Positions 19,446 through 29,700 are shown, counted from the stretch's first letter. The stretch is 64,000 nucleotides of DNA from Luteimonas galliterrae (GCF_023374055.1 NZ_JAMBEP010000001.1:248001-312000); one strand, 5' to 3'. Notes: generated from the sequence alone by a model not told the origin. Made by a program: numbers and translations.

Positions 19446-20573
19446 TTATCGGGAGGCTTGCGTGTCGGCTGTGGTCAGCGGCAGGACGTCGCGCACCAGG
19501 CTCAACATGAAGCGTCCGGGCTCTTCCTCGAAGATCATGTGGCCGGAATAGTCGAACCACACCATCTTCTTGGACGGCGCCTGGATCTTTTCGAACCAGC
19601 GTCCCGCCAGTTCGGCCGACGCGTTCAGATCGTGCCGGCCGTGCAGCAGCACGACCGGGCAATCGAAGCGGGCGTGGTCCATGAAATCGAGCGCCATCAG
19701 CTGCGGCCATAGCGATTCCAGGCTGAAATCGAGCCCTTTGCCCCAAGCCTGCAAATCGCCGGGCGAATATTCGGGACTGATGCTCGCGACATCGCCGTAA
19801 TGGTCGCCGGCGCGCCGCCACAAGTAACCGCCTGCCTGGGTGAGCCACTTGCGCTGCAGGTCGAGGATTTTCCGCTGTTCGGCCACCGGGGTCTTGGCGG
19901 GATCCGGCGGATACGGCGCGACGCTCTCCAATTCGCGCACGGCCTGGGCATTGCCTTGCGACCGCGCCCACTGCATGACCGCTGCGTAGCCCAGCCTTTC
20001 GTTCTCCTGAATATCCACGACTTGGCTGACGCCGACGTAGGCATAGAACCAATCGGGGTGCTTTTGCGCCAGTTCCGTGCCGAGAACCGTTCCCCAGGAA
20101 TGGCCCATCAGCACGATCTTGTCCCGCGCGTAGCGCTTGCGCAGGTAGGCGGCCAGTTCCTCGGCATCGCCCAGCATGCGCTCCACGGTCATCGTCGGCC
20201 GCACCTTCTCCGGATCGTTCGCGGCGTAGGTCCTGCCCGCGCCGCGCTGGTCCCACTGCACGACCGTGAAGAATTCTTCCAACGGCCGCAGGTACATGTG
20301 CGACACCGGCATCATCGTCAGACCGGGACCGCCGTGCAGCACCAGCAGGATCGGATTGTGGCGATGGCGGCCGCGGATGTTGATGGTCTGCCGGATGCCG
20401 CCCAGTTCGATCTGCTCGGTGGTTTGGATGCCGTCTTCGCCGACGATTTTCTGCGCATCGCCGATGATGCGCGCGGCTTCGCGCAATCCGTCGGCCTTGT
20501 CGGCCGCCATCGCTTGGGGCGCCGCCATCGCCAGCGTTGCGGCGATCGCGATCACGCGGATCCGTTCGAACAT
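19446..20573 (-). CDS. Secreted alpha/beta hydrolase, proline iminopeptidase-like (S33)
   Basis: A 375-residue protein with a Sec signal peptide at about residues 1-23 (cleavage near QAMAADK), so it acts outside the cytoplasm. The alpha/beta-hydrolase features are the oxyanion strand LHGGPG, WDQRGAGRT as in proline iminopeptidases, the nucleophile elbow GHSWG, an acid in LLHGRHDLNAS and the final His in DYSGHMIFEE. The combination suggests an aminopeptidase or an amide or ester hydrolase of the S33 group; the substrate is unknown. Start ATG at 20573. Confidence 0.8.
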   Translation of the reverse strand: MFERIRVIAIAATLAMAAPQAMAADKADGLREAARIIGDAQKIVGEDGIQTTEQIELGGIRQTINIRGRHRHNPILLVLHGGPGLTMMPVSHMYLRPLEEFFTVVQWDQRGAGRTYAANDPEKVRPTMTVERMLGDAEELAAYLRKRYARDKIVLMGHSWGTVLGTELAQKHPDWFYAYVGVSQVVDIQENERLGYAAVMQWARSQGNAQAVRELESVAPYPPDPAKTPVAEQRKILDLQRKWLTQAGGYLWRRAGDHYGDVASISPEYSPGDLQAWGKGLDFSLESLWPQLMALDFMDHARFDCPVVLLHGRHDLNASAELAGRWFEKIQAPSKKMVWFDYSGHMIFEEEPGRFMLSLVRDVLPLTTADTQASR

Positions 20574-20651
20574 GCCTTGTCTTCCCGTCGCGGCTCGTGG
20601 CCATTCGCAACCAGGGATACGCGCACCGTAACGACGGTTGCGCGCTTTTTG

Positions 20652-20743
20652 CTCTTCGTAGGAGCGGCTTCAGCCGCGAGCTCTTTCCCCACGTTCGCGC
20701 GAGCAGAAAGAAAAAGCTCGCGGCTGAAGCCGCTCCTACGAAA
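20652..20743. repeat. Family A inverted repeat, copy 5, overlapping a stop codon
   Basis: An inverted pair of GTAGGAGCGGCTTCAGCCGC units. The right end overlaps the 3' end of the adjacent hydrolase gene and supplies its stop codon TAG (from the GTAGGAG edge read on the minus strand). Confidence 0.88.
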
Positions 20744-21577
20744 GGCGGGTCGCGAGCGCAGCCGCGATAGCTTCAGGCCGCTTCATCCACGCGAAATGGT
20801 CGGCCTTGGTCCGCAACTGCGCTGCATCGAGGATCTCGACATCGGCCGTCGACAAGGGCAGCTTCGACAGCAGGAAGTGCAGCGAGCTTTCGGGCCCCAG
20901 CCAATCTTCGGCCAGCGCCAGTGCCCGAACCGGAAGCCGCAGGCGCGACATCGCCGCTTCCAGGTCGCTATCGATGCCCTTGCCCGCGTATCGCCCCGAC
21001 AAACCGGTGCGCGCCCAATCGCGGATTACGCCGCGCGCTTCGTTGCCGCCGAAGCCGATCAGCCGTCCCGGCAGCGAGCCGCGCATCTGCGCCAGCCAGG
21101 GCAGGAAGCGGTACGCCAACGGCAGCCATAGCCGGTTCGGCGCCGGGAATGAGCGCCAATACGGCGAGCCGCTGGCGACCAGCCACAAGCCGCGCGCGAT
21201 CTCCGGCGACAAGCCAAGCCGACAGCAGGCCAGTTGCCCGCCCAGGCTGTGGCCTCCGATCAGGCGCGTCGCATCGGTCGTCGACTGCGCGACGGCAGCC
21301 TCGCTGGCCGGCAAGTCCTGCAATAGCAGTTCGCGATACCCCCAATCATGTTCGCGATCCGCACGCAGCGCACTCGAACCGTTGCCGCGCCATTCGTGCA
21401 GGAATACCGCGATCCCGCGCGCCGCCAGCGCTTCGGCGAACGGCAGGTAATGCTTGGCGGCGACGCCGAGCGCGGGCAGCCACAGCAACGATGCGCGGGC
21501 ATGTTCCGGGATGCGGGCGAGCAGGGCGTAGGCGTGGCCGTCCTCCGCGACGACGGGAATGTCCCGGGCTTGTATCG

Positions 21578-21581
<4 letters not shown>
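20736..21581 (-). CDS. Alpha/beta hydrolase, cytoplasmic
   Basis: A 281-residue protein without a signal peptide. Recognisable elements are LLWLPALGVAAKHYLPFAEA, HEWRGNGSS and the nucleophile elbow GGHSLGG; a late His in ADHFAWM may complete the triad. It resembles the YheT/serine aminopeptidase-like hydrolases, with unknown substrate. The start overlaps the thiD stop codon by four bases (ATGA), so it is translated in the thiD operon. Its final codons and stop run into the family A repeat, suggesting that a repeat insertion set the present C-terminus. Confidence 0.75.
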
Positions 21582-22383
<802 letters not shown>

Positions 22384-22387
<4 letters not shown>

Positions 22388-23064
22388 GCGCCGATTTTTC
22401 CGCGGCCGATCGAGATTTGCCGGTAGATGGCGTAGCCGATGCCTGCCAATCCGGTCAGCAGGGCGGGGACGAGCAAAGCGGAATAGCCCCAATGCCGGAA
22501 TGCGACCGATCCGATCAGCGCCCCCGCGAAAAAGCTCAGGACGATCAGGCCGCTCAGCATCAAGCGCCGCCTCGCGAGCGGCATGCCGCGCAACGCATGG
22601 CCGATGCCGATGCCCAGGTCCGTGAACATGCCGCTGACGTGCGTGGTTCGCACCAAGGCGCCGCTATAGGTGGTGGCCATCGCGTTCTGCAGGCCGCAGG
22701 CCGTCGCGGCCAACAGGGCGCCCGCCAGCCGTTGCTGTTGGAACAGCGGGATCGCGGCGAACAGCAGCGCCGACTCCAGCGCCAGCACCACCCCATAGCG
22801 GCGTCCGAGCCGGAGCGTGCTGTCCTGGATGATCATCGCGCTCAGCATCGCGCCGCCGACAAAGGCGCAAATGACGCCCAGCAATCGCCGCGCATCGCGC
22901 GCGTCGCCGTCCGCCAGCGCCGAACCGAGCAGAGTGGCGGTTCCGGTCAAGTGCGTGATCGCCTGATGCTCGAAGCCGAGATAGCCGACCACGTTCACCA
23001 TGCCCGCCACGCACGACAGCGCGGCGGCGCCGACCCAGACCCAAGGCGGCAATTGCACGCCCAC
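22384..23064 (-). CDS. DUF1275 (YoaK-like) membrane protein
   Basis: A 226-residue protein with about six hydrophobic segments ([40 protein letters not shown]). The segment [22 protein letters not shown] is the best-conserved part of the DUF1275/YoaK family, inner-membrane proteins of unknown transport function. It is the first of the three overlapping genes DUF1275-thiD-hydrolase and starts just eight bases after the phoH stop codon. Confidence 0.85.
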
Positions 23065-23071
23065 GGCGTCG

Positions 23072-24487
23072 CTACAGCACTTCGGAGGCGTAATCCGCCA
23101 ATCGCGAACGCTCGCCGCGGCGCAGGGTGACGTGCGCGCTGTGCGCCCAGCCCTTGAAGCGGTCGACGGCGTAGGTCAGGCCCGAGGTCGTCTCGGTCAG
23201 GTACGGCGTATCGATCTGCTCGACGTTGCCCAGGCAGACGATCTTGGTGCCGGGACCGGCGCGGGTGATCAGCGTCTTCATCTGCTTGGGCGTGAGGTTC
23301 TGCGCTTCGTCCAGGATCAGCCAGCGATTGAGGAAGGTGCGGCCGCGCATGAAGTTGAGCGAGCGGATCTTGATCCGCGAGGCGAGCAGGTCGTTGGTCG
23401 CCGCACGGCCCCAGCTGCCGCCTTCCTGGTTGTGGGTGAGCACTTCCAGGTTGTCGGTCAGCGCGCCCATCCACGGCGTCATCTTTTCCTCTTCGGTGCC
23501 GGGCAGGAAGCCGATGTCCTCGCCGACGCTGACCGTGGCGCGGGTCATGATGATCTCGCGGTAGCGCTGCTGGTCCATCGTCTGCGCCAGGCCCGCGGCG
23601 AGCGCGAGCAAGGTCTTGCCGGTGCCGGCGGTGCCGAGCAGGGTGACGAAGTCGATCTCCGGATCCATCAGCGCGTTGAGCGCGAAGTTCTGTTCGCGGT
23701 TGCGCGCGGTGATGCCCCATACCGCATGCTGGTTGCCGCGGTAGTCGTCGACGATCTGCAGCGTGACCTTGTTCTCGTCGGCCTTGACCACGCGCATCTC
23801 GGCTTCTTCGTCGCCGGGCAGGTACAGGAACTGGTTGGGATACCAGTCGTCGTCCTTGTCGGGCTTCAGTTCGTAATAGGTGCGGCCTTTCTCGGTCCAG
23901 GACTTGAGGTCGTTGCCGTGGCGTTGCCAGAAATCCTCGGGCAGCGCGGTGGCGCCGGTGTAGAGCAGGCTGAAATCGTCCAGCGCGCGATCGTTCTCGT
24001 AATCTTCCGAGGCGATGCCGGCGATCGCGGCCTTGATCCGCAGGTTGATGTCCTTGGACACGAACACCACCGGCACGCCCGGATCGGCCTGCTTGAGCGC
24101 GACGATCGCGCCGAGGATGTCGTTGTCGGGGATGTAATCGGTGCCGTGCTTGTCGTCGCTGCGCTTCTTGCGCGTTTCCAGCGCGCCGGTCTGGAATTGC
24201 AGGCGGCCGATGCTGTCCGCCGCGCGCAACTGCAGGCCGTTGGGGCGGGTGAGGGTCAGGCCGGAAGAGATCTTGCCGGTGCCCTGGGTCTCGATCAGCT
24301 CGTTGATGAAGCGGCTGACCTGGCGCGCGTTGCGGCTGGCTTCCGAGGTGCCTTTCTTGCCGTTGTCCAGTTCCTCGATGACCTGCATCGGCAGGAACAC
24401 GTCGTGCTCCTCGAACTTGAACAGCGCGGTCGGATCGTGCATCAGCACATTGGTGTCGAGCACGTAGATCCGCTTTCCTTTGGTCAT
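23072..24487 (-). CDS. PIN-PhoH fusion ATPase (PhoH2-type)
   Basis: A 471-residue protein in two parts. Residues 1-140 or so are a PIN ribonuclease-like domain (YVLDTNVLMHDPTALFKFEE, with later acidic residues). The C-terminal half is a PhoH ATPase/helicase with Walker A GTAGTGKTLLALAAG and Walker B LILDEAQNLT. PhoH2 proteins are RNA helicases with ribonuclease activity in some bacteria, where they are associated with toxin-antitoxin logic; here no antitoxin-like gene is adjacent. Start ATG at 24487. Confidence 0.93.
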   Translation of the reverse strand: MTKGKRIYVLDTNVLMHDPTALFKFEEHDVFLPMQVIEELDNGKKGTSEASRNARQVSRFINELIETQGTGKISSGLTLTRPNGLQLRAADSIGRLQFQTGALETRKKRSDDKHGTDYIPDNDILGAIVALKQADPGVPVVFVSKDINLRIKAAIAGIASEDYENDRALDDFSLLYTGATALPEDFWQRHGNDLKSWTEKGRTYYELKPDKDDDWYPNQFLYLPGDEEAEMRVVKADENKVTLQIVDDYRGNQHAVWGITARNREQNFALNALMDPEIDFVTLLGTAGTGKTLLALAAGLAQTMDQQRYREIIMTRATVSVGEDIGFLPGTEEEKMTPWMGALTDNLEVLTHNQEGGSWGRAATNDLLASRIKIRSLNFMRGRTFLNRWLILDEAQNLTPKQMKTLITRAGPGTKIVCLGNVEQIDTPYLTETTSGLTYAVDRFKGWAHSAHVTLRRGERSRLADYASEVL

Positions 24488-24584
24488 CGGGCGATCCTGG
24501 CGGGTGATGAGTGGGCGAACGGGCAGCGGCGGGCCACCGCGGCCCGCGGGGCGGGGCAGTGAAGGGTAGGGTGGTAACGTTGCA

Positions 24585-25055
24585 TCACTTGGCTTGGGCC
24601 GCCTTCAGGGCTTGCAGCACTTCATAGGCGTGGCCGGCCACGCGCACGCCGCGCCAGCTCTGGGCGATGCGGCCCTTAGGGTCGATCAGGAAGGTGCTGC
24701 GCTCGATGCCGATGTATTCGCGGCCGTAGAGCTTCTTTTCCTTGATCACGCCGAACGCGTTGCAGAGCTTTTCGTCGGCATCGCTGACCAGGTCGAACCG
24801 GAAGCCCTGCTTGTCGCAGAAGTTCTGGTGCGACTTGACCGAATCGCGCGACACGCCCAGCACCGTCGCGTCGAGCTTGGCGAATTTCGGCAGCAGCGCA
24901 TTGAATTCCAGGCCCTCGGTGGTGCAGCCGGGCGTGGAATCCTTGGGATAGAAGTACAGCACCAGCCAGTGGCCGGCGTGGTCGGCGGTATTCGCGGTGA
25001 TGCCGCTGGACAGCGCCAGCGGCAGCTTGGGGACTTTGTCGCCGGTGTCGAGCAT
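24585..25055 (-). CDS. bcp: Thioredoxin-dependent peroxiredoxin Bcp/PrxQ
   Basis: A 156-residue peroxiredoxin that reduces hydrogen peroxide and organic peroxides. The peroxidatic Cys sits in YPKDSTPGCTTEG. A second Cys five residues on, found in many PrxQ proteins, is replaced here; the Cys of NFCDKQGF may serve instead as resolving residue or the enzyme may be of one-Cys type. The ATG overlaps the stop codon of the upstream ACT-domain gene (TGATG), indicating translational coupling. Confidence 0.93.
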   Translation of the reverse strand: MLDTGDKVPKLPLALSSGITANTADHAGHWLVLYFYPKDSTPGCTTEGLEFNALLPKFAKLDATVLGVSRDSVKSHQNFCDKQGFRFDLVSDADEKLCNAFGVIKEKKLYGREYIGIERSTFLIDPKGRIAQSWRGVRVAGHAYEVLQALKAAQAK

Positions 25056-25621
25056 CAGAACTTCATCGGGTCCATGATCGCGTCCAGGTTCAGATGGTCG
25101 CAGAACTCGAGGAAATCGTCGCGCAGCGCGGCGATGTGCATGTCCGCGGGCACGCCGATCGTGAGTTGCGCCGAGAACATGTCGGCGCCGGTCTGCATGG
25201 CGCGATAGCGCGAGCAGTGCAGGCTTTCGATGGTGATGCCCTGGCGGTCGAAGAAATCGGCCAGTTGGAACAGGATGCCGGGTTTGTCGGAGGCGACGAC
25301 CTCCACGACATAAGGCAGCAGGTTGGACTGCACCGGCTTGGGCCCGGTGCGGTACCAGACCAGCTTGAGGCCTTCTTCGCGCTCGAGCCGGGTCAGCATG
25401 GCCTCGAGCTTGGCCACCGCATCCCAGGAGCCCACCGCCAGCGCCGTCACCGACACGTCCCGGCCGACGGTGCTCAAACGGGTGTCGACGAGGTTGCAGC
25501 CGCTGTCGGCGATGCGCCGCGTCACTCCCAGCAGCGGGGACTGCGGGTGCGTCGTATAGGCGTTGATCAGCAGATAGTTCTCGTTCGGCGAGGGCCGTGG
25601 AGCGGTGTCGGAATCGGTCAA
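25055..25621 (-). CDS. gcvR: Glycine cleavage regulator-like protein with two ACT domains
   Basis: About 188 residues with two ACT domains: NYLLINAYTTHPQSPLLGVT and PYVVEVVASDKPGILFQLAD. The second carries the usual ligand-binding turn with DKPG. GcvR-type proteins bind glycine and control GcvA, the regulator of the glycine cleavage genes. The start is uncertain: TTG 25621 gives a length and opening (TDSDTAPRPSPNEN) like relatives, whereas ATG 25714 would add 31 residues of no family resemblance. It is coupled to bcp downstream and divergent from dapA. Confidence 0.8.
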   Translation of the reverse strand: MTDSDTAPRPSPNENYLLINAYTTHPQSPLLGVTRRIADSGCNLVDTRLSTVGRDVSVTALAVGSWDAVAKLEAMLTRLEREEGLKLVWYRTGPKPVQSNLLPYVVEVVASDKPGILFQLADFFDRQGITIESLHCSRYRAMQTGADMFSAQLTIGVPADMHIAALRDDFLEFCDHLNLDAIMDPMKF

Positions 25622-25785
25622 GGCGGCGTCCGCGGCAGCGAGTGATATGAACGGCAGCCCGGTATCGGGCCGGAAGCCGTCGTCAGCATACTTGCCCCTG
25701 CTTTGAAGCCGCAAGTAACATGTGAAATAACTGGATCACAGCGTCCGCGCGGCCTGCGCGGCCCACCCACGAAGAGCACTCTCGC

Positions 25786-26688
25786 TTGCGACTTTCGGGC
25801 AGCATCACAGCGCTTGCGACGCCGTTCACGGCGTCCGGCGAAATCGACCTGGACGCCTGGCGCCGCCTGCTGCAAGCGCAGCTCGACGGCGGCGTCCAGG
25901 CCGTCGTGGTCGCCGGCTCCACCGGCGAGGCCGCGGCGCTGTACGACGCCGAATACGATGCCTTGCTGCGCAGTGCGGTGGACCAGGTCGCCGGGCGCAT
26001 TCCGGTGCTGGCCGGCACCGGGCACTCCAACACCGCCAAGACCATCGAGCAGACCCGACGCGCAGCCCTGTCCGGCGCCGATGCCGCCCTGGTGGTGACC
26101 CCGCCTTACGTGCGTCCCACGCAGGCGGGCCTCGAGGCCCATTACCGCGCTATCGCCGACGACGGCGCGCTGCCGGTGGTGATGTACAACGTGCCCGGCC
26201 GTACCGGCTGCGACCTGTTGCCCGAAAGCGTGGCCGGCCTGGTCGCCCACGAACGCATCGTCGGCATCAAGGAAGCGCGCAACGAGGCCGGACGCATGAA
26301 CGACTGGCTGGCCTTGCGCAGCGATGGCTTCGCGGTGCTCAGCGGCGACGACCCGACCGCCTGCCGCGCCATGCTGGCCGGCGCCGACGGGGTGATCTCG
26401 GTGGCCGCGAACGTGCTGCCGCGCGCTTTCCGCCGGCTCTGCGACCTGTCCCGCGCCGGCGATGCCGCAGCGCAGGACTGGAACGCACGGATGCACGCGA
26501 TCTACGATTTCCTCAGTGTGGAACCCAATCCGATCCCGCTGAAGGCGCTGCTGCAGCGATTAGGCTTGGGCCATGGCCTGCGCTTGCCCCTGCTGCCGCT
26601 GTCCGCCGCGCATGCCGAAGCGGCGGACCGCCACATGGCTGCCATACTCGAACTAGAAAACGCCTGCCGCGATTCGCTCGTGGCCTGA
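25786..26688 (+). CDS. dapA: 4-hydroxy-tetrahydrodipicolinate synthase
   Basis: A 300-residue TIM-barrel lyase that condenses pyruvate with aspartate semialdehyde in lysine and diaminopimelate synthesis. Seen are GSTGEAAAL, the Tyr of [11 protein letters not shown], the Schiff-base Lys of [11 protein letters not shown] and [11 protein letters not shown]. It appears to start with TTG at 25786; a GAAGAG site lies about ten bases upstream and no ATG fits. The two following lipoprotein genes echo the E. coli order dapA-bamC. Confidence 0.95.
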   Translation: MRLSGSITALATPFTASGEIDLDAWRRLLQAQLDGGVQAVVVAGSTGEAAALYDAEYDALLRSAVDQVAGRIPVLAGTGHSNTAKTIEQTRRAALSGADAALVVTPPYVRPTQAGLEAHYRAIADDGALPVVMYNVPGRTGCDLLPESVAGLVAHERIVGIKEARNEAGRMNDWLALRSDGFAVLSGDDPTACRAMLAGADGVISVAANVLPRAFRRLCDLSRAGDAAAQDWNARMHAIYDFLSVEPNPIPLKALLQRLGLGHGLRLPLLPLSAAHAEAADRHMAAILELENACRDSLVA

Positions 26689-26707
26689 CCCCTGCAGGAG
26701 AAACCCG

Positions 26708-27223
26708 ATGCGTCACACGTCCACCCCGTTCCGTTACATCGCTGTCGCCCTGCTGGCGGTGGCGGTCGTCGGCGCTTCCGGCTGCAAATGGTTCCGCAAG
26801 GACAACGAGGCCTACAAGCTCAGCGCCGAAGACCGTCCGCTGGAAATCCCGCCGGACCTGGACCGCCCCAGCACCGACGCGGCGATGAACCTGCCGGCCA
26901 GCGTCACCGCTTCGCAGGTCGCCGCGCAGCGCGGCAACAACGCGGCCGCATCGCCGGTCGGTTTCAGCGTCTCGGGTTCGCGCGACGACGTGTTCAACCG
27001 CGTCGGCGAAGTCCTGACCGCGACCAGCGGCGTCACCGTCGCCAACAAGGCGCAGATCCTGGGCACCTACGACGTGGACTACGAAGGCAGCAAGTTCCTG
27101 GTCCGCATCACCCAGATCAGCGGTGGCACCTACGTCTCGGCGGTCGATCCGCGCGGCCTGCCGGCCAGCGGCGAGGCGCCGGTCAAGCTGATGTCGGCGC
27201 TGAAGGCCGGCCTGGGCAACTGA
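26708..27223 (+). CDS. BamC-like lipoprotein, first of a tandem pair
   Basis: A 171-residue lipoprotein: signal peptide and lipobox ending VGASGC (Cys26). The first mature residues, YKLSAEDRPLEIPPDLDRP, match the conserved N-terminal peptide of BamC, the lipoprotein of the outer-membrane protein assembly (Bam) complex, where it lies along BamD. A single helix-grip-like domain follows (DDVFNRVGEVL, LGTYDVDYEGSKFLVRI). E. coli BamC has two such domains and is twice as long. The gene follows dapA, as bamC does in E. coli. Confidence 0.75.
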   Translation: MRHTSTPFRYIAVALLAVAVVGASGCKWFRKDNEAYKLSAEDRPLEIPPDLDRPSTDAAMNLPASVTASQVAAQRGNNAAASPVGFSVSGSRDDVFNRVGEVLTATSGVTVANKAQILGTYDVDYEGSKFLVRITQISGGTYVSAVDPRGLPASGEAPVKLMSALKAGLGN

Positions 27224-27251
27224 CAGGGTTGCCGCGCATCGGCCGCTTCGC

Positions 27252-27776
27252 ATGAGCGGCGCCCCGGGCAAGCGCGAAGACTGCACGGGCCGGGGCGCAT
27301 TCGGCCGTATTCGGTTCTTGGCATCGGCGGCCGTTGCCGCGGTTTTGCTGGCCGCATGCCACGGTCCGCGCAAGGAAGAACCGCCGGTCATCGTGCCGCC
27401 GCCCGAGCCGGCCGAGTTCGTCTTCGCCGACAACGCCAACGACACCTGGAACACGGTCGGCCAGATCCTGGTGCGTCTGCCCGGTGTGGACTACGAAAGC
27501 CGGGCCCAGATCATGGGCCTCTACACCGTGCGTTATCGCGGCGAAACCATGCTGGTCCGCACCCAGGCGCTGGTGTTGCAGCAGCCTTCCGACGGCGTAC
27601 GTACCCGCGTCTTCGCGCTGTTGCCGGACGGCAAGCCGAACACGGCCCCCGCTGCGCACGAATTGCTGGCTGAGCTCGAACGGCGCCTACCGCTGGAGAT
27701 CGAGCAATACCGGACGCCGGTGAAGCTGAAAAAGCCCGGCAAAAAGTCGAAAAAAAAGCCCGCGAAAAAACGCTAG
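27252..27776 (+). CDS. BamC-like lipoprotein, second of a tandem pair
   Basis: A 174-residue lipoprotein with a longer N-terminal lead and lipobox LLAAC. Its single domain aligns with that of the preceding gene: [17 protein letters not shown] and [18 protein letters not shown] against DDVFNRVGEVLTATSGV and LGTYDVDYEGSKFLVRIT. The C-terminus is a very basic tail of Lys and Pro. It lacks the PLEIPPDL peptide. The pair may together replace the two domains of BamC. The stop codon overlaps that of fdxA in a shared CTAG. Confidence 0.7.
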   Translation: MSGAPGKREDCTGRGAFGRIRFLASAAVAAVLLAACHGPRKEEPPVIVPPPEPAEFVFADNANDTWNTVGQILVRLPGVDYESRAQIMGLYTVRYRGETMLVRTQALVLQQPSDGVRTRVFALLPDGKPNTAPAAHELLAELERRLPLEIEQYRTPVKLKKPGKKSKKKPAKKR

Positions 27777-28096
27777 CGTTCGAGCAGCGGCAACTTGTCC
27801 GGCTTGCCTTCCCAATCCTTGGCGTCGGGCAAGCCGTCCTTGCGCGTGGTGATCACCGGCCAGGCCTTGGACAGTTCGGCGTTCAGGGCAACGAATTGCT
27901 CCTGTCCTGCCGGCACGTCGTCCTCGGGATAGATCGCGTTGATCGGGCATTCCGGTTCGCACAGCGTGCAGTCGATGCATTCGTCCGGATCGATCACCAG
28001 GAAGTTCGGCCCTTCGTGGAAACAGTCGACCGGGCACACCTCGACGCAGTCGGTGTACTTGCACTTGATGCAGTTTTCGGTGACGACGAAGGGCAT
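27773..28096 (-). CDS. fdxA: Ferredoxin FdxA (7Fe-8S type)
   Basis: A 107-residue soluble electron carrier. The N-terminal half has [18 protein letters not shown], with the extra spacing typical of a 3Fe-4S site, and [12 protein letters not shown] for the 4Fe-4S site. The conserved C-terminal extension with [16 protein letters not shown] marks the FdxA family. Start ATG at 28096. It is transcribed toward the lipoprotein gene and shares four bases at the stop codons. Confidence 0.95.
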   Translation of the reverse strand: MPFVVTENCIKCKYTDCVEVCPVDCFHEGPNFLVIDPDECIDCTLCEPECPINAIYPEDDVPAGQEQFVALNAELSKAWPVITTRKDGLPDAKDWEGKPDKLPLLER

Positions 28097-28140
28097 GGCG
28101 GGGATCGGTCGGCTAGCCGGGCGACTAGTTTAGCGCGGAC

Positions 28141-28176
28141 GAAGAAAAAGCCCGCGCATCGCTGCACGGGCTTCGG
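28141..28176 (-). terminator. Terminator of tRNA-Glu
   Basis: On the minus strand, GAAGCCCGTGC and GCGCGGGCTT form a stem followed by TTTCTTC. It lies just after the CCA end of tRNA-Glu. Confidence 0.75.
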
Positions 28177-28179
28177 ATA

Positions 28180-28255
28180 TGGCGCTCCCTACGGGATTCG
28201 AACCCGTGTTTTAGCCTTGAGAGGGCCACGTCCTAGGCCTCTAGACGAAGGGAGC
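28180..28255 (-). tRNA. tRNA-Glu (anticodon CTC)
   Basis: A 76-base gene with acceptor ends GCTCCCT / AGGGAGC, discriminator G and an encoded CCA. The anticodon loop is CTCTCAA, so it reads GAG codons. The D-arm TCGTCTAGAGG and T-loop TTCGAAT fit glutamate tRNAs. It is divergent from pcnB. Confidence 0.95.
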
Positions 28256-28389
28256 GATGTGGCCCGGTTATGCCGAGCCGCCGGCTGGACGGCCGGCCGC
28301 GCCCCGGTTCGGCAGCGCAGCTTGCTAGTATAGCAAGCGAGCGGATGCCGACCAGGGCAGTCCGCAGGATCGAGTCCTGAACCTGCCTG

Positions 28390-29700
28390 ATGCCGACACC
28401 AGCCGAAGCCATTCCCACCTCTCTGCGGACCATTCCCCGCGATCAGCACTCCATTTCGCGCAAGGACATCAGTCCCAACGCCTTGCGCGTGCTGTATCGG
28501 CTGCGCGACGCCGGCTTCCAGGCCTACCTGGTCGGCGGCGCGGTGCGCGACCTGCTGGTCGGCGGCCATCCCAAGGATTTCGACGTGGCCACCGACGCCA
28601 CGCCCGAGCAGGTCAAGCAGCAGTTCCGCAACTGCCGCCTGATCGGCCGCCGCTTCCGCCTGGCGCACGTGGTGTTCGGCCGCGAGATCATCGAGGTGGC
28701 CACCTTCCGCGCCAACAGCGACGACGGCAGCGGCGACCGCGAGCTGCACGAAGGCGGGCGCCTGCTGCGCGACAACGTGTTCGGCACGATCGAGGACGAC
28801 GCGGTGCGGCGCGACTTCACCGCCAACGCGTTGTACTACGCGATCGAGGATTTCTCGGTGCGCGATTACGTCGGCGGCTACGACGACGTGCAGGCGCGCG
28901 TGCTCAAGCTCATCGGCGACCCGGAAGAACGCTACCGCGAGGATCCGGTGCGGATGCTGCGTGCGATCCGCCTGGCGGCGAAGCTCGACTTCAGCATCGA
29001 CCCCGCCACCGCCGCGCCGATCCCCGTGTTGGCGCCGCTGCTGGCCCAGGCGGCGCCGGCGCGCTTGTTCGAGGAATGCCTCAAATTGTTCCTGTCCGGC
29101 CATGCCGCGGCCAGCTTCGAAGGCTTGGAACGCCACGGCCTGCTGCCGGCGCTGTTTCCGGAAAGCGCCGCCGCGCTCGCCGCCAACCGCAGCGGCGCGC
29201 TGCGGCGCATGCTGCTGCAGGGCCTGCGCGCCACCGATGCGCGCGTGGCCAACGACGAGCCGGTGTCGCCTGCTTTCCTTTTTGCAGTGCTGCTGTGGCC
29301 GGCGTATTGCCGGGCGTTGATCGCGCTGCAGTCGCAGGGCGTGCATGCGGCCGAAGCGCAGCGCCGCGCCGCCGACCGCGTGACCTTGCACCAGGCGTCC
29401 ACGATCGCGCTGCCGCGCCGTTTCTCGCTGCCGATGCAGGAGATCTGGCTGCTGCAATCGCGCTTCTCGCAGCGCAAGCGCGTGCCGCGCTTGCTGAGCC
29501 ATCCGCAGTTCCGTGCCGCCTACGATTTCCTGGTGCTGCGCCTGAGCGCTTCGGAAGAGCATGCCGACGACGTCGCCTTCTGGCGCGATGCCCAAGCCGA
29601 GGCGGGCGAGCCAGCCGCCGAGGATGAGTTCGAGATCGACAGCGATGGCGCCCCGCGCAAGCGCCGCCGGCGCCGGCGGCGCAGCCCTTCCGCCGGCTAG
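28390..29700 (+). CDS. pcnB: Poly(A) polymerase I
   Basis: A 436-residue nucleotidyltransferase that adds poly(A) tails to RNA and so speeds decay. The catalytic domain has YLVGGAVRDLLVGGHPKDFD with the two metal-binding Asp residues, and RCRFRNCRLIGRRFRLAHV-like sequence follows. The C-terminus ends in a strongly basic run of Arg and Lys, as in E. coli PcnB, where it helps RNA binding. Start ATG at 28390. It heads the block pcnB-folK-panBCD-pgi; folK starts one base after its stop codon. Confidence 0.95.
   Translation: MPTPAEAIPTSLRTIPRDQHSISRKDISPNALRVLYRLRDAGFQAYLVGGAVRDLLVGGHPKDFDVATDATPEQVKQQFRNCRLIGRRFRLAHVVFGREIIEVATFRANSDDGSGDRELHEGGRLLRDNVFGTIEDDAVRRDFTANALYYAIEDFSVRDYVGGYDDVQARVLKLIGDPEERYREDPVRMLRAIRLAAKLDFSIDPATAAPIPVLAPLLAQAAPARLFEECLKLFLSGHAAASFEGLERHGLLPALFPESAAALAANRSGALRRMLLQGLRATDARVANDEPVSPAFLFAVLLWPAYCRALIALQSQGVHAAEAQRRAADRVTLHQASTIALPRRFSLPMQEIWLLQSRFSQRKRVPRLLSHPQFRAAYDFLVLRLSASEEHADDVAFWRDAQAEAGEPAAEDEFEIDSDGAPRKRRRRRRRSPSAG

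Noticed and set aside
23072-24487. PhoH-PIN protein as part of a toxin-antitoxin module
   Set aside because: No small antitoxin-like gene is adjacent; the upstream 97-base gap is too short.
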